A stretch of 7,469 nt of DNA from Chlorobiota bacterium (GTDB lineage: Bacteria > Bacteroidota > Bacteroidia > Bacteroidales > F082), in the NCBI GenBank assembly GCA_030619415.1, contig JAUXBM010000080.1, forward strand, positions 1 through 7,469, read 5' to 3'. Position numbers and translations under genes: made by a program. Under the pieces are notes generated by a model. It was not told where the DNA came from. It did not search any database and saw nothing but the letters and a program-made list of their open reading frames with translations. Below, piece by piece: positions 1-6,990 of this stretch (the first letter of the stretch is position 1; the number at the start of each line of letters is the position of its first letter).

Positions 1-1119
1 CATTTGTTCAACCTGTGTACTCAAAATCAACCACTCATTGTACAGTTGTATTACCTGTAATTCCTGCTGTTCCCAGAAACGGATGGCATCGGTTTGGGCG
101 AATGCAAAACCTGCTTTCGCAGATTTAACTGCGTTGGCATTCCCCCACAACGGGATGGTGATACCGGCAGTGATCCCCTTTAGCCGGGTGCCCAAAATAG
201 TTTCCTGGTAATAACCTGCCTTCAGTTTGGGTAATTTCTGGTTGAAGGCCACATCCTTTTGTTGTTCCATCCGTAGGACCTCTCCCTGGAATGCTGCATT
301 TTGTGGCCCCGATTGATATTGACCAATCAGTGTGTCGAGTACCAGGTTCATTGGAGCAGGAAAAATCGAATCCGTTATCTTAAAAGCATTTCCACCATTC
401 AGCCTGCTGATGGTGGCATTATTTGTAAGTGCACTTATACTCAACCTGTCCTGTTGGTTTGTTAAGGCTGTAACCTTTAGCATCGCCTGGTTAAGTTGTA
501 ACTGATTGGCTTCTCCTTCATCATACATCCGCTGAAAAGCGTTGGCGATGAGCCTTGCATTCTTAACCCTTTTTCCCAACAGGCGACTCTTTTGATTTAA
601 ATAAATTGCTTCAAACCATGCCTGGCGTGTTTTCACAATGATATCCTGTTCGGTGGCATTGAGCCGGAGTTGTGCTTGATCCCGCTTTATTTTTGAGAGT
701 TTTGAACGGCTGGAATAAGCGGTCGGAAAGTCAAAAGATTGGGTAATGGCAAAGTCAACCCGATCCCCGATCTGATCTGGGTTTCCCCACAGATAGGCAT
801 ATTCAATTTCGGGGTTGCCAGGAGAATTTCCGGTTCGCGCACCCATTACTTCCGCTTCATAGAATTTGCGGGCAGTCATCAGGGTTTTATTATTTTTGAT
901 CGTGTTTTCAATCAAAACATCAAGCGATGATTGCGCTGTTCCATCAATACCAAGAAACAGGAAAAGGCCCAGGATAAATGCTGATAATAAATAACCCCGG
1001 CATCTACATTCTTTCTCGTTTTTCTCACGCTGCGATGCTGCGATGCTGCGTGAAACTTTCTGGTTTTTCTCATGCTGCGCCGCGCCGCCGCCGCGTGATT
1101 TATTTTTTAATGCTTTCAT
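1..1119 (-). CDS. TolC/CzcC-type outer-membrane efflux factor, partial (C-terminus beyond left edge)
   Basis: The reading frame is open for 373 codons, from the ATG at 1119-1117 to the window edge, with no stop. It would be the outer-membrane channel of the tripartite metal pump encoded upstream. The hydrophobic core LLSAFILGLFLFLG (about residues 44-57) followed by TAQ (61-63) reads as a Sec signal peptide. The mature part begins with SSLDVLIENTIKNN, typical of the first helix of outer-membrane efflux proteins, and continues with long Q/N/A-rich helical stretches (for example residues 115-215) and a second repeat-like half with GITAGITIPLWG, a usual strand of this fold. The family is normally about 400-450 residues, so perhaps 40-80 are missing. 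The start overlaps the last 20 bp of the pump gene, which suggests translational coupling. The N-region is abnormally long because residues 7-36 are encoded by two 45-bp repeats. No later ATG, GTG or TTG precedes the hydrophobic core, which supports this start. The family assignment is firm; metal specificity is unknown. Confidence 0.9.
   Translation of the reverse strand, partial: MKALKNKSRGGGAAQHEKNQKVSRSIAASQREKNEKECRCRGYLLSAFILGLFLFLGIDGTAQSSLDVLIENTIKNNKTLMTARKFYEAEVMGARTGNSPGNPEIEYAYLWGNPDQIGDRVDFAITQSFDFPTAYSSRSKLSKIKRDQAQLRLNATEQDIIVKTRQAWFEAIYLNQKSRLLGKRVKNARLIANAFQRMYDEGEANQLQLNQAMLKVTALTNQQDRLSISALTNNATISRLNGGNAFKITDSIFPAPMNLVLDTLIGQYQSGPQNAAFQGEVLRMEQQKDVAFNQKLPKLKAGYYQETILGTRLKGITAGITIPLWGNANAVKSAKAGFAFAQTDAIRFWEQQELQVIQLYNEWLILSTQVEQM
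1012..1101. repeat. Two in-frame 45-bp tandem repeat units with palindromic GC-rich cores
   Basis: Unit 1 is 1012-1056 and unit 2 is 1057-1101. By eye they are identical at 33 of 45 positions. Each has a shared TTTCT(C/G)GTTTTTCTCA arm followed by a 29-bp core bounded by TCACGC and GCGTGA. The inverted repeat is perfect in 1025-1053 and has one mismatch in the second core (1070-1098). The 17 bp between the arms differ: a CGATGCTG-type repeat in unit 1 and almost pure GCC/GCG in unit 2. Because each unit is 15 codons, the outer-membrane factor frame is kept, giving KSRGGGAAQHEKNQK (residues 7-21) and VSRSIAASQREKNEK (22-36). The cores are much richer in GC than the surrounding gene. This looks like a REP-like or palindromic-element insertion that was duplicated; its mobility is inference. 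Confidence 0.85.
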
Positions 1120-4100
1120 GGTCTTTCTTTTTATTCATAACATAGTACACGGATGGAATAACAAACAGGTTCAAAAGGGTAGAAGTAGTCAATCCACCTA
1201 AAATAACAATGGCCATCGGACTCTGTATTTCGTTTCCGGGCTGATTGCCACTCAATGCTAAAGGAATGAGTGCCAGTGCCGAAGCCAGCGCCGTCATTAA
1301 AATTGGATTCAGGCGATCTTTAGAACCGAGGATCACCGTATCTTTTAAGCTGAATCCATCTTTTATTAGATTTTGATACCTCGACACCAGGAGGATCCCG
1401 TTCCTTGTCGCAATGCCAAAAAGGGTAATAAAACCGATGATGGCAGGAATGCTGAGCATTTCAGAAGTCATCCAAACAGCGGCAACACCACCGATCAACG
1501 CCAGGGGCAGGTTGATCAGAACCAATCCTGCGAGGCTTGTGCTTTTAAATTCCTGGTAAAGGATGATGAAAATAACCAGGATCGCGATAACTGAAGCAAT
1601 CAGCAGCAGTTGCGAAGCACGCTGCGCACTCTCAAACTGTCCGCCGTATTTGATAAAATAATTTTCGGGCAATATTACATTTTGGTTTATCTGACGCCTG
1701 ATATCATGTACTACACTTCCCACATCCCTTCCGGCAACATTGGCCGAAACAACAAGCTTTCGACGAACATTCTCCCGGTTGATCACATTAGGCCCGGATA
1801 CCGAAACAACATCAGCCACAAAACTTAGGGGAACCTTGTTACCATCATAGGTGTCGATCAATGAATTCCGAATGGATTCAATGCTGTTTCTCGATGCTGC
1901 GTTGTAACGAAGGACGAGATCAATGTTCAGGTTATTTTCATAAACTTCTGAGACCTTTTTTCCGGCAATGAACGTTTCCACATATTCGGTGAATTTGTTG
2001 GCCGGAATACCATATCGTGCCAGCATTTCACGTCGTGGACGAATCTGGATTTGAGGAATCTCAACCAATTGTTCAACATTCAAATCAACCAGGCCATCGA
2101 TATTTTCAATATTGCTTTTAATCTCGATCGCCAAATTGCGGAGCGTTGACAGATCATCTCCAAAAACTTTGATGGCGATGTTTGCACGGGTTCCTGACAG
2201 CATATGATCGATGCGGTGCCCCAGCGGTTGCCCGATGTTTATACTTAGTCCGGGAATTTTGGAGAGCCGCTCCCTGACCTCTATCATAAATTCATCTTTC
2301 GACCTACCATTCAAATGATAGGGAACATCTATTTCGGAAGTACTACTTCCTCCGTGGCTATGTTCGTTCAATTCGGCCCGACCGGTTCGGCGACTGACAT
2401 ATTTTACCTCGGGAATTTCCAGGAGGCTTACATCAATTTGCTCGGTGATTTGTTTTGTTTGCTCAAGGTTTATACCTGGCAAAGTCATGGTTGTGATGGT
2501 CAATGTTCCTTCGTTAAATTCGGGAAGGAAACTTCGTCCGAAGTTCGAAAACACCAACAGCGACACGATCAACATTCCGATGGAGGACCAGATGACGGCC
2601 TTCCGGTACCGGAGCACCCCATCCAGACTTTTTCCGTAACCGGTGTTCAGCCATTGGATGAGTTTGTTGCCGCCGCTCTCATGCCGCTTTAATTGCTTTG
2701 GTGTATTCAGTAAATAGCTGGCCAAAACCGGAGTTAGAGTAATAGCCACAATAAGCGATGCAAATAGGGATACTATAAATGTGATGCCCAACGGTTTGAG
2801 CATCCGACCTTCCATTCCAGATAACAAGAAGAGCGGAACAAAAGCCACAATAATAATGAGTGTAGCCTGAACAATAGAGGAACGTATCTCAACCGATGCA
2901 TCATAAATAACGGTTAATGCAGCTTTTCTCTTTTCGACGGAAAGCCGGTAATTCTGTTTTAGCCGTTTAAGCACATTTTCCACGTCGATAATGGCATCAT
3001 CTACCAGCACACCAATGGCAATGGCCATTCCGCCAAGCGACATCGTATTGATGGTCAATCCCAGCATTTTTAACGTGATAACAGAAAGCAATAATGAAAT
3101 AGGAATAGCGATCACCGATATGAGTGTTGTTCGGAAATTCAAAAGAAAAAGAAACAACACGATTGAGACAAATAGTCCTCCTTCAAGCAGTACCCTGAAT
3201 ACATTGTAAATGGCAGTTTCAATAAAATCGGCCTGCCGAAAAATCTGTGCATTTATTTCGACCCCTTCGGGAAGATAATTTTCAAGGTCTGACAGGGCTT
3301 CATCAATGTCGTCTGATAAATCCAGGGTGTTGGTATTGGGTTGTTTGAGCACTGTCAGGATTACAGCCGGTTTGAGGTTAAGATATGCATCACCAATCAG
3401 GGTAGAATGACCGATTTTCACTTCTGCTACATCATTGATCTTAACAGGTTTCCCGTCACGGATTTTTATGACGGAGTTACCAATATCATCCACATTCGTT
3501 GTCCTGCCGGTCGCCCTGATAATATACTCCTGGCCATATTCGTTGATCAATCCGCCGGAAGCATTTGAGTTGGTATTGTTTGCCACAGTCAGTAATTCTT
3601 CGAGAGAAACGTTGTAGTAGCGCATTTTATCAGGATTTGCGAGTATCTGGTATTGTTTTGGCAATCCGCCGATGATAACTACCTGAGATACACCTGTCAC
3701 CGAAAGTAATTGCTGCTTGACTTGTCGCTCGGAAATGGAACGGAGGTCAAAAAGCGACAACGAATCCGATGTGATCGAAATAAGCATGATCTCGCCCATA
3801 ATGGATGTTTGCGGGGCAAGCACCGGCGATTCAACAAATTCGGGTAAACTGGTACTGATGATGGAGAGTTTCTCACTCACAATCTGCCGGGCTTTATAAA
3901 TGTCAGTTCCCCAATCGAATTCCACCCATACGATTGACATTCCAAATGAAGAAGTCGAGCGAACACGTCTAACATCAGTCGCTCCGTTTAAGGAAGCTTC
4001 GATGGGAAATGAAACAAGCTTTTCAACTTCTTCGGCAGCCATTCCGTGTGCATCGGTCAGAACAGCAACTGTGGGCGCTGTCAGGTCAGGAAAAACATCT

Positions 4101-4207
4101 ACTTCTATCTCCCTTGCGGTATACAATCCGGCAAGGGTTAAAACAACCGATAATGATATGATCAACAAGCGGTTTTCGAGTGAATATTTGATTATTCTGT
4201 TTAACAT
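1100..4207 (-). CDS. czcA: CzcA-type heavy-metal RND efflux pump, inner-membrane subunit
   Basis: This 1035-residue protein has the full length of a heavy-metal RND (HME) proton antiporter. It would form the inner-membrane trimer that drives metal ions out through the adaptor and outer-membrane channel. The N-terminus (MLNRIIKYSLENRLLII, then VDVFPDLTAPTV at about 36-47) is typical of CzcA/CusA proteins. The two halves each contain a periplasmic porter loop and a group of membrane segments (about 335-500 and 860-1025). The TM4 proton-relay region reads GVLVDDAIIDVEN, with Asp403, Asp404 and Glu410. The residue matching Asp402 of Cupriavidus CzcA is Ala397, as in CusA-like pumps. The porter motif RIDHMLSGTRANIAIKVFG (His668, Met669) is typical of the HME group. 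The gene starts 11 bp after the adaptor stop and overlaps the outer-membrane factor start. Family membership is certain; the substrate could be Zn, Co, Cd, Ni or Cu/Ag, and the symbol is used in the generic sense. Confidence 0.96.
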   Translation of the reverse strand: MLNRIIKYSLENRLLIISLSVVLTLAGLYTAREIEVDVFPDLTAPTVAVLTDAHGMAAEEVEKLVSFPIEASLNGATDVRRVRSTSSFGMSIVWVEFDWGTDIYKARQIVSEKLSIISTSLPEFVESPVLAPQTSIMGEIMLISITSDSLSLFDLRSISERQVKQQLLSVTGVSQVVIIGGLPKQYQILANPDKMRYYNVSLEELLTVANNTNSNASGGLINEYGQEYIIRATGRTTNVDDIGNSVIKIRDGKPVKINDVAEVKIGHSTLIGDAYLNLKPAVILTVLKQPNTNTLDLSDDIDEALSDLENYLPEGVEINAQIFRQADFIETAIYNVFRVLLEGGLFVSIVLFLFLLNFRTTLISVIAIPISLLLSVITLKMLGLTINTMSLGGMAIAIGVLVDDAIIDVENVLKRLKQNYRLSVEKRKAALTVIYDASVEIRSSIVQATLIIIVAFVPLFLLSGMEGRMLKPLGITFIVSLFASLIVAITLTPVLASYLLNTPKQLKRHESGGNKLIQWLNTGYGKSLDGVLRYRKAVIWSSIGMLIVSLLVFSNFGRSFLPEFNEGTLTITTMTLPGINLEQTKQITEQIDVSLLEIPEVKYVSRRTGRAELNEHSHGGSSTSEIDVPYHLNGRSKDEFMIEVRERLSKIPGLSINIGQPLGHRIDHMLSGTRANIAIKVFGDDLSTLRNLAIEIKSNIENIDGLVDLNVEQLVEIPQIQIRPRREMLARYGIPANKFTEYVETFIAGKKVSEVYENNLNIDLVLRYNAASRNSIESIRNSLIDTYDGNKVPLSFVADVVSVSGPNVINRENVRRKLVVSANVAGRDVGSVVHDIRRQINQNVILPENYFIKYGGQFESAQRASQLLLIASVIAILVIFIILYQEFKSTSLAGLVLINLPLALIGGVAAVWMTSEMLSIPAIIGFITLFGIATRNGILLVSRYQNLIKDGFSLKDTVILGSKDRLNPILMTALASALALIPLALSGNQPGNEIQSPMAIVILGGLTTSTLLNLFVIPSVYYVMNKKKDHESIKK

Positions 4208-4218
4208 GGCCGTTTGGT

Positions 4219-5733
4219 TTAGTGGGTGTGCGAATGAACAGGAGCTGAGGAAACCGAAGCCGCTTTTAGCAGAATAGAACCTTTTGTTACTACCCGGTCA
4301 CCGGCATTCAAACCAGATAATATCTCCGCATAAAGGCCATCCGAACCACCAAGTTGAACTTGCTTTTTCAAATAACTTTCACCGGTCATCTGAACATAGA
4401 TGTAAAAAATATTCTGTTCTTCGATGATTGCGCCAATCGGAACAATCAGCTTACCGGGTTGAGGTTCGGTTTTCAGATGAAACTCGGCAAATGCACCTTC
4501 CAGTAAAGTACCATCATTGATCACCTCAAAATAAACCGGCATATAATGATTGTTCTCGGCTACCGAGGAAGCTTTCGCCAACAATTTACCATCGAGCTCA
4601 TCAATGGTATAAACTTTATCAGAGTAGGCAGGCCGAAAAGTGGCATCGGTGATTTGTCCCAATAATTTGAAAAATTGTTGTGGAACATCAGCGCGAAGCA
4701 ACATCACCTTATTGCTCGAAATGGTTGCCAGAACGGAACCTGTGGAAGCGTATTGTCCTTCCGAAAAATTCAGGTCGTGGATGTAACCGGTGAGTGGTGC
4801 GTATACTTTCAAGCCACCATCTGACACCGTTTGCTTCAGGTTGAAATAGGCCACACTATCTGCCAGGTATTGGTTTTTAGATTCTTCAAACTGGCTTTTC
4901 GAAACTATTTTTTCTTCGACCAGGTTTTTGTGCCGGAGATATTGATTCTTGCTTTTTTCTAACGCCAGGCGGGCTTCATGGTATTTAACGGAAATGTTAT
5001 CATCAGGAAATCCTTTGCCACTTATGGTAAAGAGAAGACTGCCCTTTTTAACAGGACTTCCCTGGACAAGGTTTCGGGTAGAAAACAGGACAATCCCATT
5101 GTTCTTTGCAACCAGGTTTTGTTTGTCGCCGGGCATCGGCATGATCTCACCACTTGCGTTGATGACCTTTGAAAAGCTATGCGTACTAACAGTCTCTATT
5201 TTAAAGTCAGTTGTCCAGGCCTGCTCTTTGGTAAATAGAACCTGCCCTGTTACGGCTCCCTGTCCGTGCGCATGAATATCGGCTCCCTCCCTGAAAATAT
5301 GTACATGATCAATTTCAAACCGATCAGTGAAATTTTCTGTTGCCACATTAATCTTTATGAGGCCTTCACCGGCAAATTGAGGAGAAACTTCGAAATGATA
5401 AATTCCGGCTACGTCAGACCGGCTTTCGAAATTTTGAGTGACCTCGTTGTCAATTCCAAGGATTAACGATACATCGGCATTCGCCAATGGTGAATAATCT
5501 TTAAGATCGGTAAGGTGTACATTAAATGTTGATGTTTCGCCAACCACAATTGGGTCGAACTCAACAAAAAGCTCCAGGTTTTCGGTGAATAAAGTGCGCG
5601 ATTCCTGGTCGGGATGATCGATTTGTTTTGATGCTGATTTGATCCCATCATCCTGATGAGCATGGTCAGCCATTTGATTACAGCCTGTTGCAAACAACAC
5701 GACAATAATCAAAGCTTTAATTGCTTTTGTCAT
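4219..5733 (-). CDS. czcB: CzcB/CusB-type membrane fusion (periplasmic adaptor) lipoprotein
   Basis: This 504-residue protein links the RND pump to the outer-membrane channel. The N-terminus MTKAIKALIIVVLFATGC has a signal segment ending in a lipobox-like ATGC, so Cys18 is probably lipidated. Residues 48-150 form a beta-rich extra domain (LELFVEFDPIVVGETSTFNVHLTDL) that I read as the N-terminal, YtkA/Ig-like domain seen in Bacteroidota CzcB proteins. The adaptor core follows: lipoyl-like halves at about 205-240 (VAKNNGIVLFS) and 305-340 (VYAPLTGYIHDLNFSEGQ) flanking a helical hairpin (245-305), then a beta-barrel (345-425) and membrane-proximal domain (425-490, VPIGAIIEEQ, LNAGDRVVTKGS). His clusters occur at 24-26, 144-156 (DHVHIFREGADIHAHG begins at 142) and the C-terminus (VHSHTH, 499-504), which suggests metal binding. 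The 63-bp gap upstream carries a hairpin and no clear Shine-Dalgarno sequence. The role is firm, the metal is not. Confidence 0.94.
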   Translation of the reverse strand: MTKAIKALIIVVLFATGCNQMADHAHQDDGIKSASKQIDHPDQESRTLFTENLELFVEFDPIVVGETSTFNVHLTDLKDYSPLANADVSLILGIDNEVTQNFESRSDVAGIYHFEVSPQFAGEGLIKINVATENFTDRFEIDHVHIFREGADIHAHGQGAVTGQVLFTKEQAWTTDFKIETVSTHSFSKVINASGEIMPMPGDKQNLVAKNNGIVLFSTRNLVQGSPVKKGSLLFTISGKGFPDDNISVKYHEARLALEKSKNQYLRHKNLVEEKIVSKSQFEESKNQYLADSVAYFNLKQTVSDGGLKVYAPLTGYIHDLNFSEGQYASTGSVLATISSNKVMLLRADVPQQFFKLLGQITDATFRPAYSDKVYTIDELDGKLLAKASSVAENNHYMPVYFEVINDGTLLEGAFAEFHLKTEPQPGKLIVPIGAIIEEQNIFYIYVQMTGESYLKKQVQLGGSDGLYAEILSGLNAGDRVVTKGSILLKAASVSSAPVHSHTH

Positions 5734-5761
5734 TGTAAGAAAATTATAAAATTGAAAATTA

Positions 5762-5783
5762 GTCCTGTCTTAAATCACAGGAC
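5762..5783 (-). other. Intercistronic stem-loop between the His-rich gene and the adaptor gene
   Basis: GTCCTGT (5762-5768) and ACAGGAC (5777-5783) form a perfect 7-bp stem with an 8-nt loop. Read in the direction of transcription, the stem is followed by a U-rich but interrupted stretch and then the adaptor ATG at 5733. It lies within a 63-bp gap in an otherwise tight operon. It could be a weak terminator or attenuator that lowers pump expression relative to the His-rich protein, or a processing or stability element. The stem is short and the U-run imperfect, so full termination is unlikely. Confidence 0.5.
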
Positions 5784-5796
5784 AATACTGGCTAGG

Positions 5797-6246
5797 TTAA
5801 ACTAACAAGGAAGGCGGAGCACGAAGGGGGAGCTCGTGTTTTGCTGCTACAGTGTATGTATTTCTAATAGCCAGGAAATGAAATGATTTATAACTATTGT
5901 CAACATCAAAATCATTTTCAAAGCAAGTGCTATGGAGACTTAAAAAATCATGACCATGTTCGGGTAAAACAGGAACAGAAAACTGTTTAAATGTATTACC
6001 TGCATTTGTAGTGATGTAATATTCAATTGAAATACAATGTTCTGGCTCCTCCCCTGAATTATTATCATGATGGTGGTCTTCGATCTCAGCAGCGTTGGCC
6101 TGATGAACATCAAGGTCATCTTCGCAATGAGCAGCAGTGTAACAGGCAATTTCCTCGTGGTGATGATGCGGAAGGATAATGGCTGATAGCAGGAATAAGT
6201 AAACGGTACTTAATATTAAGATTCGTATTTCCTGTGATTTTCTCAT
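5797..6246 (-). CDS. His-rich exported or membrane-anchored protein (DUF6769-like), first gene of efflux operon
   Basis: This 149-residue protein starts with MRKSQEIRILILSTVYLFLLSAIILPHHHH: a single hydrophobic segment (about 8-25) immediately followed by four histidines (27-30). Further His occur at 40, 48, 58-60, 70, 97, 99, 105, 123 and 137, fifteen in all, together with Cys35, 41, 71 and 108 and an acidic middle region. The layout (signal or anchor, LPHHHH, Cys/His-rich body, C-terminal LRAPP) matches my recollection of the Bacteroidota family DUF6769, which sits beside CzcA/CusA-type efflux genes; I could not run a profile search. It precedes the adaptor gene by 63 bp and follows the only good promoter candidates, so it is probably co-transcribed as the first gene. 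A role in periplasmic metal buffering or delivery to the pump is inference. The ATG at 6246 is chosen because it places the hydrophobic segment at the N-terminus. Confidence 0.85.
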   Translation of the reverse strand: MRKSQEIRILILSTVYLFLLSAIILPHHHHEEIACYTAAHCEDDLDVHQANAAEIEDHHHDNNSGEEPEHCISIEYYITTNAGNTFKQFSVPVLPEHGHDFLSLHSTCFENDFDVDNSYKSFHFLAIRNTYTVAAKHELPLRAPPSLLV

Positions 6247-6259
6247 TTATTGTTCAAAC

Positions 6260-6281
6260 GCAACTAATATGATTTGGTTGC
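6260..6281. repeat. Short inverted repeat in the 5' leader of the efflux operon
   Basis: GCAAC (6260-6264) and GTTGC (6277-6281) form a 5-bp dyad that extends by about three further, imperfect pairs toward a small loop. It lies between the candidate -7 box at 6292-6299 and the ATG at 6246, so it would sit at or just after the transcription start. It might be an operator or a leader hairpin. It is too short to be confident. Confidence 0.3.
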
Positions 6282-6291
6282 TTTTGAGTGG

Positions 6292-6320
6292 CAAAAGTAG
6301 CAAAATTGGAAAAACGCAAA
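6292..6320 (-). promoter_or_regulatory. Candidate Bacteroidota-type promoter, proximal, for the efflux operon
   Basis: On the minus strand TACTTTTG (complement of 6292-6299) fits the Bacteroidota -7 consensus TAnnTTTG exactly. A TTTG -33 element (complement of 6317-6320) lies 17 bp upstream. Transcription would start near 6285, giving a leader of about 40 nt before the His-rich gene. The spacer is at the short end of the range accepted for this promoter class. Confidence 0.55.
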
Positions 6321-6349
6321 TATATTTACTGATTAATTGGTATTACAAA
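6317..6349 (-). promoter_or_regulatory. Candidate Bacteroidota-type promoter, distal, for the efflux operon
   Basis: On the minus strand TATATTTG (complement of 6317-6324) also fits TAnnTTTG exactly, with TTTG (complement of 6346-6349) 21 bp upstream, a spacing closer to the usual one. The TTTG of this -7 box doubles as the possible -33 element of the proximal promoter, so only one of the two may be used, or they may be alternatives. Both lie in the gap after the Cys-rich gene, so the efflux operon probably has its own promoter. Confidence 0.55.
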
Positions 6350-6373
6350 GTATGATCTTATTTGATTGTATTA

Positions 6374-6901
6374 CTAACCAAATGTACCTGTAAATAGGCA
6401 TACGTCAAAATCACGGTCACATTCTGCAACAGTACCGCCTTTCCTGAAGCAATCAGCACGGTCCTCTGCACACTTCAGGTCAGTCGAACCTTTTGACGCT
6501 TCCGCCTTGATTTTTGCCACTTCTCTGGCAAACGCTGCAAGTGCAGGATGAATTGAGTCCAGGGGACGTGCCTCTTGCACTCCTGTGTCTGAGCATCCAC
6601 ATCCACACTCTTTCGTCCCGGCAACATCCTTTGCCAGGCTTCGCTTGACGGTTCGCACCTCGGCATCACTTGCAATTAAAAAGGTGACTTTGGTTGAATC
6701 ATCGTCTTCACTGAATGCTGCTGTGATGGATGAGCGTGGGTACTCAACATATGATTGACTTGCCTGATTTTGGCAAATTGAGATCATGTCTTCATCGGTG
6801 CTCCGTATATAGCCGGAAACAGTAACCGTCTCGCCAGCTGCCTGGGCATGTGCTTTTGCCAACGGATCTGGTGTTAGCCTGGATAAACTTAATTTCTTCA
6901 T
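6374..6901 (-). CDS. Unrecognised Cys-rich 175-residue protein with leader-like N-terminus
   Basis: I do not recognise this protein. It starts at an ATG preceded by an A-rich AAAAAAGA stretch, typical of Bacteroidota initiation. The first 23 residues (MKKLSLSRLTPDPLAKAHAQ, then AAG) resemble the short leader of Bacteroidota ribosomal-peptide precursors and contain no hydrophobic signal core. Residues 24-87 look like a small beta-rich domain (GETVTVSGYI, SYVEYPRSSITAAF, STKVTFLIASDAEVRTV). A Gly/Cys cluster CGCGC follows (Cys99, 101, 103). Then comes a predicted helix (about 115-135), and finally a paired C-x6-C-x9-C-x6-C motif (Cys144, 151, 161, 168) that could form a disulfide-linked or metal-binding helical hairpin. 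It lies 127 bp upstream of the efflux operon in the same direction. A metal-related role is possible but is only inference; a RiPP-like precursor or a secreted Cys-rich protein are alternatives. No terminator is visible after it. Confidence 0.75.
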   Translation of the reverse strand: MKKLSLSRLTPDPLAKAHAQAAGETVTVSGYIRSTDEDMISICQNQASQSYVEYPRSSITAAFSEDDDSTKVTFLIASDAEVRTVKRSLAKDVAGTKECGCGCSDTGVQEARPLDSIHPALAAFAREVAKIKAEASKGSTDLKCAEDRADCFRKGGTVAECDRDFDVCLFTGTFG

Positions 6902-6990
6902 TCTTTTTTATTATAGAGTTATTTAGTGCCAATAGCGGCATAAGGGCGAATGTACTACATACAATACGGCTATCCGGAATGTGCGGGTTC

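Noticed and set aside
739..930. Plus-strand 63-codon frame in the outer-membrane factor region
   Set aside because: It lies antisense to the open minus-strand outer-membrane factor frame, which continues through it with good family sequence.
1020..1101. CRISPR-like array suggested by two repeats with different interiors
   Set aside because: There are only two units, they are directly adjacent with palindromic cores and no true spacers, and they lie inside a coding frame.
2315..2692. Plus-strand open frame of 125 codons inside the pump gene
   Set aside because: It is entirely antisense to a strongly supported RND pump frame and its translation shows no domain; it is a shadow of the minus-strand codons.
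3900..4277. Plus-strand open frame of 125 codons crossing the pump/adaptor junction
   Set aside because: It is antisense to the pump N-terminus and adaptor C-terminus, both well supported, and has no recognisable content.
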